From contig OY987229.1 of NCBI GenBank assembly GCA_963920705.1, positions 22,851,728-22,915,727 of the forward strand: a stretch of 64,000 bases of DNA, given 5' to 3'. The translations under genes were made by a program, and so were the position numbers. Source of the stretch: Odiellus spinosus (taxonomy: Eukaryota > Arthropoda > Arachnida > Opiliones > Phalangiidae). The notes below the pieces were generated by a model. The model ran no database searches and was not told the DNA's origin. It saw only the letters and a list, made by a program, of their open reading frames with translations. Positions 11,817 through 23,816 of the stretch are shown one piece after another (the first letter of the stretch is position 1; each line of letters starts with the position of its first letter).

Positions 11817-12856
11817 ATTTTTGGATGCTTGTATTTTCCTTGTTATCGTTGAAGAAGATGAAAACTGAAAATAAACTAGCCTACCTAAGCCTATGCCTAA
11901 ACCCTAATCTAAGAGTGAAATTTGACCACAACGAGTCGATAAAATATATCGTATTTAATTACGATTATGAATAAATCTAATGTTTAAAACTTTAAATTCT
12001 AACTTTTCACGATATCAAGGACATCTTCAGCGCTTACAACATTATAAATCCTTGACTTAAAGCTTCATTCGATGATCTCACTCAGCTCCGAACTGCTGCA
12101 GCAACAAGGATATTAGAAGAATGAAATTAATGAATCAGCGTATCAGCATCAGGCTCGGCTCGGCTCGAAAAGGGTGTATAAGACAGGGTTCATGTACTCG
12201 GGTTGGGGCAAAATAAACATATCCCCCTTTTCTCTGCCTTTTTGGCACTGATGTCCAGTTCAGTTCAGTTTGTATTTCATTCTGTTAGATCCCTTTTGAA
12301 TCAGGGAGGCTTGCGACCAGAATATGTTGTCAGCTTGGTTCAACTGCAGTCTTCAAGCCAGAGCTACTATTTTTGCAAGAGAAATGAACTTAACTGACTT
12401 TTAAGTATACAGGAGCTGTATGGCATTTCCCGATAACTATCACCACAAATATGAAAATAATACTGCGATCAGCCACTTAGCAGACGACAAAAGCATCAGG
12501 GTCACCTAGATTAGTGTTTTCATTGGATACTACTTTTGGCGCTAAAATATGAATGGCCAGGAATGTTACGACGTGAGTTTCCAAACGTAGAAAATAGTTA
12601 GCACAAGAAGAAACAGCACTAGCGATTGTATAGTGAAATAATTAGGACTTTGGCTTAATTCGCTACTCGGTCTAGACGTTCTCTGATTTTTATCTTCTAT
12701 ATTTATTTAATTATGTTTGCGTTTCCGGTATAAATGTTTTCTTTTCAATAAAATATATTTTACACAAAGTATAAAAGTCTATGCAATCTACTTTTCGGTA
12801 CCATAGTTTGAAATAAGAAGTTTCTGTATAATCCAAAAGAAAATATATCAAAAACA
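11817..12856. other. Divergent intergenic region
   Basis: About 1 kb between the divergently transcribed SHISA5-like and DM4/DM12 genes, so both promoters should lie here. No TATA box or other element can be assigned with confidence. Open frames on the plus strand show no domain. Confidence 0.5.
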
Positions 12857-13670
12857 ATGAATTATTTTTCTATAATAATTAGCTGCTTCTTAGGTTTAGC
12901 CTGTTGCCAGAACCCTGAATCTCGATGGCGACCGAGTTACGGATACAACCACGCTTACAATAACCCTGGTTACGATTTTGGATTCCGTCCTCAAGTAATA
13001 TGTCTTATATAATCACGTATATGTGGATATGTACAAGTTCATCACCGTTTGTGTATCATTCTCGGGTATTATGAAATTCGTTTTTTCTCTCTTAGTCGTA
13101 TGGAGGTGGTTATAATTCGGGAAGCGGAGGATCGTCCTACAGTAACAGCGTAAAGTTACCTGGCATGACTCAACAGAACAGCGGGAATAACTATTACTCT
13201 TACGCCAATTCGCTTTTCGGCTCGTTTTCTTCGTATTCTCAAAGTTGGTCGACAAGCTTTTCGTCTAGAAGAAAGGGAGCCGATAAGACGGCTGATTTGT
13301 TACAAGCTACTGCTTCAACTTTCACCAACCTTGGTGGCAAATTGGGTGAAGCTTGCTTTCAACGCGTCTTGTGCGAGGTAGGCGTAAGGCCTTCGAGATT
13401 TCCTAAGTTTTCCGAATTGACTACTCGATTTGCGAGGTAATATACCTATACGCTAATAATTAATTGAATTCGAATTGAAAGAGAATGTATTCTACTTCTA
13501 GTGCTGCTGAAGATCACTCAGTTCCGGACAATTTAAAGGTTTTGGTTGAAGCGTATCATTTCGGTTTACGAAAATCTTCGTCTTCTTGCGCCAGGAAATA
13601 TCACAAATGTGAAACGTCCCTCGAGCGGTTAACGTCGACAGTAAACGAGATTAAAATTAAACCATTTTAG
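12857..13670 (+). CDS. Secreted DM4/DM12-domain protein
   Basis: Three exons join in frame: 12857-12994, 13096-13436, 13502-13670, giving 215 aa. The second intron is only 65 bp. An N-terminal signal peptide (MNYFSIIISCFLGLACC) is followed by a Gly/Ser/Tyr-rich low-complexity stretch. The C-terminal domain runs from about residue 130 to 205, with the arthropod DM4/DM12 cysteine pattern: C-x5-C in ACFQRVLCEV, then a leucine-rich helix, AYHFGL, and the closing cysteines in CARKYHKC followed by SLERL. The family is arthropod-typical, usually secreted, of unknown function, and often in multigene sets. Only one copy is seen here. AATAAA follows the stop by about 75 bp. This gene is the clearest pointer to an arthropod host. 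Confidence 0.85.
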
Positions 13671-14889
13671 AAAGGAAATACTTATGTTTATGACGCGTAC
13701 CTTTATCCTTTGCGGTGGTATTTAAAAATGTATAAAATTATTTAAATAAATATTTTTGCTAGAAAACCCTGTTTTCCTTTTGGTTTCTAGTGATACATTT
13801 TTGGTTTTGCTTAAGAATTTATTGAAATTCAGGCAATAGTTGACACTATCTAGTTACATCAGTGGAGGAAGTGATTGTATACTCTTGTCAAGGAAAACCA
13901 TGTCTAAGAGCAATCATAGCCTCATACTGAAAGCGGAAATATTCATTTACCACTCACGTTTGCATAGTGCAATAATTTTGGGAATACATTAAAGATGTAA
14001 ATACTGTCTTATGGCTTGCCTACATATTCTGTTAGAAGCTTCGATAGTGATACGCAACTCAAACGTACCTTTCACATTCAGAAAGAAGCTGATTAACCCA
14101 AGGGCATTGTTTTATTAAATCTCAGACATTTTGTTTAAAGTGAGGCTATCACCATTGTTTTCAATGCCTATGCATTATATTTTTAGTTCTATCATACCAT
14201 CAATACGCCATAATAAAAATTATACACGTCAGGGTGAAGTAGTTTATTTCTGGAAAGTAATTAACGATAATTTTCATACGAAAGATAGAGCTTAAGTACT
14301 TCTACAAAAAAGATCGCGCGAAAGCGACCTTAAAAGGTGACAGATTCACTTCTAACGAAAAATAGAGTGCTTTAGATCAAATAAAATAATTACACGCCTA
14401 AAATGTGTGATTGTATTAAGAAAACGCTTTGTAACAATGGTTTTTATCTAATCAAAATAAAACTGGAATAATCGATAAAAGGTATTGCTCAATTTCGGCA
14501 ATATCAAGTATTGTATTGAAAATGTTTTTAAGTTTTAAAGTAGTGCCCGTATCTTATCTGCCCGTCAACCCTTATGCGATGAGAACTTCCGCTTTAATCT
14601 TTACTTCAGTCTTACTTTTTCATCCTTCAACGCATTCACGAAGAACAAATCGTCGAAACAACATTCAAATAAAAGGTGTGTGATGAATTTATTTATGAAG
14701 AAGTCCTTAATATGATCATTTTCATACGATTCATTATTCTTCAATTTAAATAGGTTAAATAAGAAAAATTTAATAATCTAAGTAATTGCAGGAATAGAAT
14801 CCTGAGCACAATAATGGAAAATTAGCGACAGGTTCTGTGTGGTTATGTTAGACTTCATTCTCTCTATATTTTGTTTATTGAAATACTCC
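13671..14889. other. Intergenic, no gene seen
   Basis: Contains the polyadenylation region of the DM4/DM12 gene, then AT-rich sequence without supported features. Confidence 0.5.
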
Positions 14890-15053
14890 ACTTAAAGGCG
14901 CTATCTGCTCTGAAACTTGCCCCTTTAAAATGCTCTTCCCGTACGCACGCAGCCTAGCTTTGACTGTACAAAATGGTTTTGTACAACATCGTCTGCTAAG
15001 CTAGAAAAGAAGGCGACTTTAAAGGGGATTTGAAAACGCAGATAGCCCCTTTA
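14890..15053 (-). repeat. MITE-like element, family A (reverse orientation)
   Basis: Full-length copy bounded by ACTTAAAGGCGCTATCTGC and GCAGATAGCCCCTTTAA. It carries the family core in reverse (GCTTTGACTGTACAA, then CGTCTGCTAAGCTAG). It lies about 340 bp upstream of the CLCA start codon, so it could sit in or near that gene's promoter. Confidence 0.8.
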
Positions 15054-15393
15054 ATTGGGGTTGCCACAGCCAATCAGAGAAAAAGCTTGATTATTTCCAA
15101 ATTTAAATCACCGATTAAGGCGAGGATTTCATGGATCCAACCTAATCCATGGATTAATTAATAGTACCCTATTAGGGCATTATTAATTAATCCATGCCTA
15201 ATCTATACTCGCTTACATACAAGTGCATGAAGTTTTTTCTTTTTCTGAAATGTTCATTTTTTTACTAGAGTTTTTGGCCTACGACAGAAAACTCCCTTTT
15301 TGAATTTCATTCTCCTTGAATTTTAATTATTTGTAACTTGAAACTTTGCTTTGTTTTAATTAGGTTATAAATTTAGGATAAAATTGGCTCGCG

Positions 15394-18300
15394 ATGAGCC
15401 AATACGAAGTAAAATGGGGCCTAGCAATCGTGCTAATAGTATTTCAAAGTATTTACTCCGCCAATGCAATGGATATAACTGTAACAGGGGGAGGATATGA
15501 AGGAATTGTTGTGGCTATCAACAGACATCTTCCTGAAGATCCGAAGTTGATTGATGGTATCAAAGTAAGTCGGGGTTTTCTGGTCGTTTTTCATTTAACC
15601 TCCCAGTTAATTATAATTCAATTAATTAGGGGGCCATCATTAACTACCTTTAAAGTGATACGCAACCACGAACAAAAATAATTAATTTCCAAATTAAATA
15701 ACTGGGGAAAATCTCAAATGCCCAAAGTTTTCAGGCTTGCCTGTATCTTTTTAAAATAAAATTAGGAGCGGATCACTAGGAGTTTTAACCCTTTTTTCTT
15801 TCCGAACTCACCACGAAAATTTATATATATTTCCCTGATTTTATCAATTTTAAGAAATCCCTTAGGATTCACAAAACGGGTGATCCGCTCCTGGTCCGAC
15901 TCACAGATAGCAAAATATCGCTGAGTGCAGGCATTGTCACAGGGGAGAGAGATAAATTTTCGGAAGGGGTGGCGGGAGGGTTAGACAAAACGGGTTTGGC
16001 CGAGTGGAAACTCCTAGTAATCCGCTCCTGATAAAGTCTATAGTTTTGGTTTTACGAAAAAGTTTATTTTTTTCAACTCTTATCCTTAAAGAATGAATTT
16101 TCTCACGGTATTGTGTTATTTGCGAATAGGAAATGTTCAATCGAGGTTCCGGGTACTTGTTTAACGCCACTGGGAACCGTCTATTTTACAAAAAAGTGAC
16201 TATCGTTATCCCCGAATCTTGGAAAGGAAATTACAACCAAGAGACGGTTTTCACCGATTACTACTCCAAATCGCACATTCGGGTCGCCCCCGAGAACCCA
16301 GAATTCGGAGATGCCCCCTACACTTTGCAGCCAGGTGGATGTGGCGAACAGGGAGAATACACTCACTTCACTCCTAAATTTTTAATTGAAATCAGTGGTT
16401 GGACTGAAGAAATGTACGGAGACGCTGGTAAGTTTTCGTTGAGAAAAATTCAAGCAAAAGTCAAAGTTCTTCGATTATTGGAAGGGCATAATTTCTAGTT
16501 TAAGTACTTTCACGAAAGAGACGGCGGCAATTATGTTGTAATTGCTAATGTTTCCCCTTCCCAAGTTACAATATTATAATTTCTACTATAATAAATACTT
16601 TCCCTTGGTATAAAAGGGCAGAATCGCATTCAGATGCATGTATCTCTTTTAATTAGCTTTGACGAACCTACGAATTAAAGAAATCTATTTGGAGCACTTT
16701 CTCATCTTGTTTTCGCTCACACTTCGTCATAGACAAATAAATTCCTAGTTTTTGATCTTTTGTTATAAACTTAGGGAGGCAACTGGTGCATGAATGGAGT
16801 CACTTTCGATACGGTGTATTTGACGAATACGGCACCCCTGGAAACAGCAGATTCCCGCTCTTCTACTTTGACGGTGGAAAGGTACGATTCGTTCAATTAC
16901 CATTGCGAAGAGAAATATTTTAATAAGTTGATGAATGCGCTTTTTGCCGTTATATAGATTCTACCAACAAGTTGCGTCCGAAATGTGTCCGGCTGGATCG
17001 AGAAGGAGGACGGGTCTGAGTGTGAGATATACCAAAAAACCTTCGTGGACCCCAAATGCAGATTCATCCCGAATATGGACGAACTTACGCAATCCGCTCC
17101 TGCATCAATCATGTACATGCCATTCTTACCAAAGGTAAATGAAAACTAGGAATAAACCGAAATATAAACATTCATAGCCTTATATTTTGGATTTTTAATT
17201 TGACTAAAAGGTAGGGAGTTTTTGTCACGGAAACGCTGAAGAAGCTTCTAAACACCATAACTGGAGAGCTCCGACCAAACAAAACGCTTTCTGCGAATTC
17301 AAAAGTACTTGGGAAGTTATTTCTCAACACCCCGATATAAAAACTAGGTAAATATTTGAAAGTAAATAATGAATTTGTCTCGTATTACGCGGTGGGTAAT
17401 TGTTTTTAATTTCTAGCGTGGTTCTTCCGCCAAGTACCTCGACAAAGACTTCTTTCCAGGTGGTTCGATTCGCAGGGAATCAAGCCAGACGTACAGTTCT
17501 AGTGCTGGATGTGTCGACTAGTATGGCGGTAAGATTCAACTGATTTTACCCCGATCAAAAATATACATTATTTCTAAGATCAGTAATTCGGACTGTCTTC
17601 GGGCTATGGTCCTTTGTTAAATATGTTTCATTACAGGGACAGAGTCGTCTCCGAAAGCTGCAAGCAGCGGCGCAAAGATTCATTGCCGATACTGTCCCTA
17701 CCGGTACGTTGTTGGGAATGGTGGAGTTTTCAAGTCAGGCGAGGACGCTCGTTGGAATAACTCGAGTCGAAAACGAAAATGTCCGAAAGCAACTGATCGG
17801 TTTCATCCCGCAGAGAGTAAACGGGGCTACGTCCGTTGGCGCTGGACTACTAGAGGCTTTGAAGGTGCGTGATTAAAGTACTTGACTCAAATCCAAGTAG
17901 GGGAGGAAGGGTATAGAAACGTTTCCTGCAGAACACGTGCCCTGATAGATTTCGACCGACAATCTCCCCTTCTTTTATTAAAGGTACTTCGAGCGAATTC
18001 AGGTAGTACTGAAGGAGCCATGGTAATACTGATCACCGACGGCGAAGAGACGAACGCTCCTTACATTAACCAAGTAACGGCCGATATCGACCGATCCCGA
18101 GTTATGGTCAACACGATCGCCATTGGCAATAGCGCCACAAAACTCTTGGAAAATCTGGCGTCGAGATCTGGTGGGCGCAGTTTCTTTTTTCCGGACAATG
18201 ACCCTGACGCTTCTCGATTGGATTCCGCCTTAGTATCTTCGACGTCCTCCCAAGTTGATGTTGAACTTCAACCCATTACAGTAATATTAAATTTAAAGCG

Positions 18301-20511
18301 AATTACAGCAGTGAAACCTCATAAATGTAACTTTGAAAATTACAGGTATTAGGTGATAACGTTCAGTTAGCGGCTGGTAAAACCAAAACAACCGTTGCTA
18401 TTATTGACAAGGAACTAGGGAAAAACGCGCAATTCACCTTTCAAGGAGCCAGCATTAATAACGTCCTAGTAACGTTGACTTCTCCCTCCAATAAAGTTTA
18501 CGACGAATCATCGAGCGAGTTTGACGCGGACGTTAACGGAAAACAAAGAAAGAAATACGGCATTCCAGTTGATGAGGTAATTTTATCATTTTTAGCATGG
18601 ACGAGCTGATTAATGAGTAACCAGAGCTGATGGCAATTATTTATATATTTTTTATTTAGCCTGGAAAATGGACCATAACGTATTTGGCCAAAACTGATGT
18701 TAGAATTTCAGCGACTGTAACTTCTGAGGTTAAAGATGAAAATGATCAACCCATTCGGGCTCACGCATGGTTCGATAAAACTGAAGTTAGTTTCCCAGCG
18801 TATGTCAAGGTGTTTGCGGAAGTTACCAAAAACTACAACAAGATTTTAGACGCCACGGTTAAAGCTACCATCGTACGTCCGAACGCCAACGATGTCGAAA
18901 TTATTCTGAAAGATAACGGCGCTGGTAATTGTCTCGAAAATTAAAAGGATTGCTATACTATAGAGCTTGCAAGGGGGCTGGTTTAGAACTGACATTATGC
19001 TTCAATCCGCCATAGCTTTTCCAATCAACCCAACACCTCTTGAAGTTGAACAGAAGTAGCAGACTTAATTTTACAAGTCGTAATTTGTTTCGCAGGAGCT
19101 GATTCAATCAAGGATGATGGAATATATTCAGGATTTTTCGGTAGTTTCACCGGCAACGGCAGATACGCGGCAATCGCTACTGTTATCAACGATGGTAACG
19201 CCAAACTAAAAATTAGTGGAGGTCAAAAATCAGGTCAAGCATCGAGAGCTCCATCCATTCCGAAAGATAGGAAAAATCTTGGTAAGAATTGTCATTTCTA
19301 GATCATATAAGTAATCGACGACAACGACCGACAAACAGGGTCAACTCCGAGGGGGCAGACACTCGCGAACTCAGGTGTACAAAAGTTTTGAACTCTTTGC
19401 ACTATCAAAGCTGAACTCCGAGTTCATAAGAGTTCGAACTCAATGCACTGTCAAAGCTGAACTCAGTGAACTCAGGTGTACAGCGAATTCAAGAGTGTAT
19501 GACCCCTCGGTCAACTCTTATTAATTATCCGATTGCGGTTTTTCTTTTATAGACGCGGTGCCTAGAACAGAATTTTATATGAGCGACTTCACTCAAGTAC
19601 CAGGATCCATTCCCGAACCCGTCATTGAAACTGTCCCAGCCGACGACTTTAGCAGGAATGTTGATTTGGGAAATTTCCAACTGAAGGAATTTATAGCGGG
19701 TTCCAAAACAGATTCGATTCCTCCCAGTCGAGTTTCGGATCTCGGAGTCTATTTCGTTGGCGAAGCGCGAAACATACAGTACAAGGGGCAACTACCAAAA
19801 CTAGAAGTGGTTCATTTGAAATGGACCGCCGCTGGTGATGACTTGGATGCCGGAACTGGTAAGCATTATTTTCGGAGCAGAAGCGGATGAAACCCTTCTT
19901 TGAAGTCTATTATTCCTGGGTCTTGTTTACCGTTGTCTGTTGGAGTAATGAATTAGATTTTCTTAATTTTAATAGCCGATCGTGTGGAAATTAGAGGAAG
20001 CTTGGATGGAGATTCGTTTGTAAGAAGTTTTGGCAATGGAATGGAAGTATCTTTCTTTCAAACTCAGATGGTGGCTGCTGGCAATCGTCAAACTGCCCAG
20101 TTCTCGTTGCCCGAAGAATGGAACGTAACTAGCCTCGTTGAAAATGGAATAGACGTTTACTTCGCTATCGTGACGATTGACAAACAGGGTAACAGAGGAG
20201 GCATGTCAAACATAGCCACGGCACATTTTGGATACTCGACCGACGAAAACTCAAAGAAAAACGTTACTATTAGCGATAATGAAATATCGATTTCCGAAGA
20301 AAACACATTCTTTAAGACTCTGACTTCTGGCAACGTAACTTCGAAATTATCGATTGGAGAAAAAAATGTAACTTCGATATCGTTTAACGACGAAAACAAC
20401 GGTGACTCCACGGTTAAGCTCACATTTGTACGAAGCAAAAACGTCACTATTCGACGAAACCAGTTAAAAGGCATTAACAGCAAGTTACTAAAAATGCTTT
20501 TGTCTCAGTAA
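15394..20511 (+). CDS. Calcium-activated chloride channel regulator (CLCA) family protein
   Basis: Thirteen exons close in frame to 1016 aa: 15394-15564, 16130-16427, 16775-16881, 16958-17134, 17211-17347, 17417-17528, 17637-17864, 17984-18280, 18346-18576, 18660-18924, 19096-19281, 19553-19858, 19976-20511. Order: signal peptide; CLCA N-terminal metalloprotease domain opening with GGGYEGIVVAIN and holding the zinc motif HEWSHFRYGVFDEYG (HExxH plus distal acidic residue); the cysteine-rich part with HNWRAPTKQNAFC; a VWA domain with an intact MIDAS (DVSTSMA, ATSVG, TDGEE); then the CLCA beta-rich region with DNGAGADSIKDDGIYS and PPSRVSDL. CLCAs are secreted, self-cleaving zinc proteases whose VWA domain modulates TMEM16-type chloride channels in vertebrates (family knowledge). 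No C-terminal membrane helix is seen, so this looks soluble. The last exon has five NVT glycosylation sequons. AATAAA follows the stop. Confidence 0.95.
19374..19510. repeat. Internally repeated segment in a CLCA intron
   Basis: Within the intron before exon 12, GAACTCAGGTGTACA occurs twice, and a block of about 30 bases ending CAAAGCTGAACTC is repeated 46 bp apart (19390, 19436). The segment is full of GAACTC/GAGTTC, giving several short inverted pairings. It is probably a small decayed repeat element. Confidence 0.65.
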
Positions 20512-22149
20512 CTATGTAAGTAATATGAATAAACGTAAAAAATAAAGTTGGCATCTCAAATAGTTTTTCTTATCCAAAAAGAACTTTGGTTGTTGTTCTT
20601 GTATGGCTGGCTATATTCGAAATTACGTAGCTAACGTTTTACGCGACGCGTACGGCGATTTCCACTACAATTATTTTGACGCGACAACGTCAATTTGGCG
20701 CGAGCTTTAAATGGATAAAAAAATTTCACTAAGCCTATTTTTAAAACCATGGACATGGAGACTCGCTTTTCTGGCAATTGTGGGAGATAACTTAGGACGT
20801 AATAATTTTGGAATTAGTATTATTAGTATCGAGTAAACTCCGAAAATAATTAAACAAACACTGAAATGTTTTGGGTTAGGGGAATGTCTCAAAAGCGAAA
20901 TCAATGAAGCTAATTGGTACAAGAAAAAATGCGCGAGGGCGACGATTAGAGCCGTTTTAGGTTTATAATTAAAATATTTTCTTTTTGGGGAAACATGGTT
21001 AGAGTAAAAACTTTTCAGACATTTTGACGGGAAATTGGTGTGAATGCCTTAACTGGAATCGAGGTATCGAGCGGACTATGTCACCCTCTAGATAAATCAA
21101 TGTAACCTTTTTGTCGCGCGTTGCCACTTGCGAGTGGAAACTAAGCTTTAATACTTCACACTCCCTTTAAAAACAAATGAAAATAATAAAAATATCTCAT
21201 TGTCAGCGACGTGGCGCGCACTCATTATCTACACAAAAATAAAATATAACTGTCATCTGTTGGTTTTCCCACACGTCCAACCAGCATATATAAATAGGAG
21301 AATTAACATATTCAAAACAATCATTTTACTTTTGGGCCATCTAAGGAATAAGTAATAAAGTATTTAAATTTTTTGCGTGTTATTTTAACCTTATATAGGC
21401 ATAGTCTTTAGAATATTTTAACTGTATTATTTAGTAATTTTTAAATTTCAGTCTCTGGAATATTTTTAGAATTTTATTAATTTTATATTGTTTTTAGATC
21501 AAGGGAATATTAGTTAATAAACTCTAAAAAAAGTTATTTATTTTTAAAATCTTACGTTAAACGAATCAAAACTCAATAAAGATTTCGCAGTATTTAACAG
21601 TTAATTATAAAAGTAGCTAATTAGACTTGTTAATTATAAATCCACATCGAAGAAAAGGGGTGCTATTTCTAGTTCACGCGTCATTTTAAAGACAAACTCT
21701 CATTGATATCAGCAATTGAGTTCTTTTAAAATAAAGTTTAACTGAAATTAGTTCACTACTTTGATAATTATCCGTAAATTATCACAAAAACCTTTGTTGA
21801 GTTGTGATAACGATGCCAATAATAACTTTTTTATAGAGTCTAATATCCCTAAATAATATTAGCTTTTAGATTTAGAATTCATTATTTTAGTAGTATAGTA
21901 TTAAAGTGATACTGTCACCATTTTTGTTGAAAATTTAAAGGTTATTTTGTAGCTTTTCCATACTACTAAAAATACCTTTGTGTTTCTATAGAAAACATGT
22001 TTTTAATTTACTAAATCTATATTTCTACATTGATTTTTCTGCTCTATCTTTTGGGCATAGGATTTAACTAAGATTTAAAGATCTTGAAAAATTCTATTCT
22101 AATTACATTCATGAGAAATCGGTGGCACGATTAACTGCTTAAAGAATAG
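20512..22149. other. Intergenic, no gene seen
   Basis: AT-rich spacer between CLCA and the defensin-like gene. The CLCA polyadenylation signal lies near 20527. No further gene, RNA or repeat is supported. Confidence 0.5.
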
Positions 22150-22315
22150 CCTTATGATAATCTTATACCCTTACCAAAAAAAAAAATAAAAAATAGTCTT
22201 AAAGGGTCTTGGGAAAGTCTTTTGGGTGTCTTACGTAGCCTTAATAGGTCTTGGGGAAGTCTTTCATTATGTCAAGACGTCTTGGGTAAGTCTTGAAGAC
22301 TTAAGGGTAATTTTA
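22150..22315. repeat. Inverted-repeat element, family B (diverged copy)
   Basis: Begins CCCTTACCAAAA and contains repeated GTCTTGGGGAAGTCTTTC and CATTATGTCAAGACGTCTTG. It matches the element at 35288-35466 through most of its length. The right end is poorly preserved. It ends only about 35 bp before the defensin-like start codon, so it probably lies in that gene's promoter or 5' UTR. Confidence 0.65.
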
Positions 22316-22351
22316 AATTTATTGTTTTACATTTTAGAATAGATTTAAAGG

Positions 22352-22782
22352 ATGAAGGCCATTATCTTCATAGCTCTTGTCTTGACAGCTGTCACTCTAT
22401 TTGGTAAGTTTCGCTACAAATTTTTACTCGTTTGTGTGATAAAAAAAAAGATATGTGTCCTCGAAAAATAAAGGTTGATTGATCCAACCTTAACTCATTG
22501 ACGGATAGCGTTTTTAAAGGGTCGATGACAAGGAAAATTGAAGTGATTTGTACTAATTCATTAATTTTTACGTCAACCTTATCTCATGATTGTTCCAATT
22601 TTTTTCCTTATTATATAACAGCTTAATTTTTTTCTTTTACAGAGGTAGATATGGTAGAGGCGGATCAAGGGTGCCCTAAGAACGATTTTAAGTGCAGAAC
22701 ATACTGTTTTTCGCAAGGTTTCAATCAAGGATATTGCGCTCATACTGGAAGCAAATGTGTCTGCATCCATAAGCGACCGTAA
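22352..22782 (+). CDS. Defensin-like CSalpha-beta antimicrobial peptide
   Basis: Two exons, 22352-22403 and 22643-22782, join in frame to a 63-aa precursor. Residues 1-17 form a clear signal peptide (MKAIIFIALVLTAVTLF). A short acidic stretch (EVDMVEADQG) follows without a dibasic cleavage site, then a mature peptide with six cysteines spaced C-x6-C-x3-C-x9-C-x6-C-x-C and GYC before the last pair. That is the arthropod defensin framework (CSalpha-beta fold), which acts outside the cell on bacterial membranes. The intron splits signal from mature region, as is common in this group. AATAAA lies about 50 bp past the stop. A channel-blocking CSalpha-beta peptide is a less likely alternative, as cysteine spacing alone does not separate them. 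Reading frame intact. Confidence 0.85.
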
Positions 22783-23816
22783 AACAATAATTTTAATGCT
22801 TGTAGAGAATTTTTTTCCCACGATCATGATATTAAAATAAAACTACTTTAGTCATATTCTTGTATACATATTTATTCCGCGTCTAATGTTCATTAATTGA
22901 TCAGCTTTGTATCTAAATGTGATTTCCACATTTAAAACCTATTCAATCACGTAATAGAGAATTGTATTTAAAGGGAGAATGAAAGGCTCGTGATTGGCGA
23001 CTAGATCAGACAGGAATATTAAAAAAAAATATGACTCGTGCTCGCCTAGTTCGCTGAGTTAGGCAGCCAAGGCTTAGCATCTGCAAGTTTCGGAACTTTG
23101 GAAATTGATTATAAAATAACGAAATATTTTTGGTGAGTTATATTATTGTTTTTCTCATTATTTTATAATTCTTAATCTATTAAAAATAGGTTGTTTTGGC
23201 CTTTCATTCTCACTTTTAAGTTTAGAGTTTCATTAATTTTAAATGGAGCTGTTGAAACATAACAGTTCTAATTGAACAAAATTAAAAATAGAGTTTTAAC
23301 AGAGCTTATCTTATTTGGCCACACCAATTGGCTTTGTGATCTTTATCTTTGATATTAATTTTAATATAGAATAAAACACGTTGAGGTAACAGGCCCTTTT
23401 TTTAGCTTACGAAGCAAAACCTTAAAAGCCTGCGTTGTATATAAATGCACGCTCATAGAGGGCGCCTGTTACGTACGTACGCGAAGGGTAAGGGGCGCCA
23501 CTTGATACAGTGGGAGAAGAGAGAAATGAGATTGGGAAAGCTAGTGACTTTTGGAGCCGAGTCTCGCCGAGTATTTTCATGGATACAACAGCCTTGAATG
23601 TCTTTTAGATAAAAACACTTCAATATAGGCCATTAATAGTATAAAAAAGCTTAAAAAAATCAATATACTTTTGATAAAAAGGACGACAGTCACTTTAAAC
23701 TTAAATTAAAGGAATGTAAGATATTTAAGTTTGCCTAGAACTTGATGAAAATATAACAAAATCTTGGGGGTACTTGTTTCACCTTTAATTTACTCGCAGT
23801 TGAGTATTTTTGGTAA
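22783..23816. other. Convergent intergenic region
   Basis: About 1 kb between the 3' ends of the defensin-like gene and METTL3. Apart from likely 3' UTR and poly(A) signals it shows nothing recognisable. Confidence 0.5.

Noticed and set aside
12203-12397. 64-codon plus-strand frame
   Set aside because: No domain, no splice context; likely chance within the divergent spacer.
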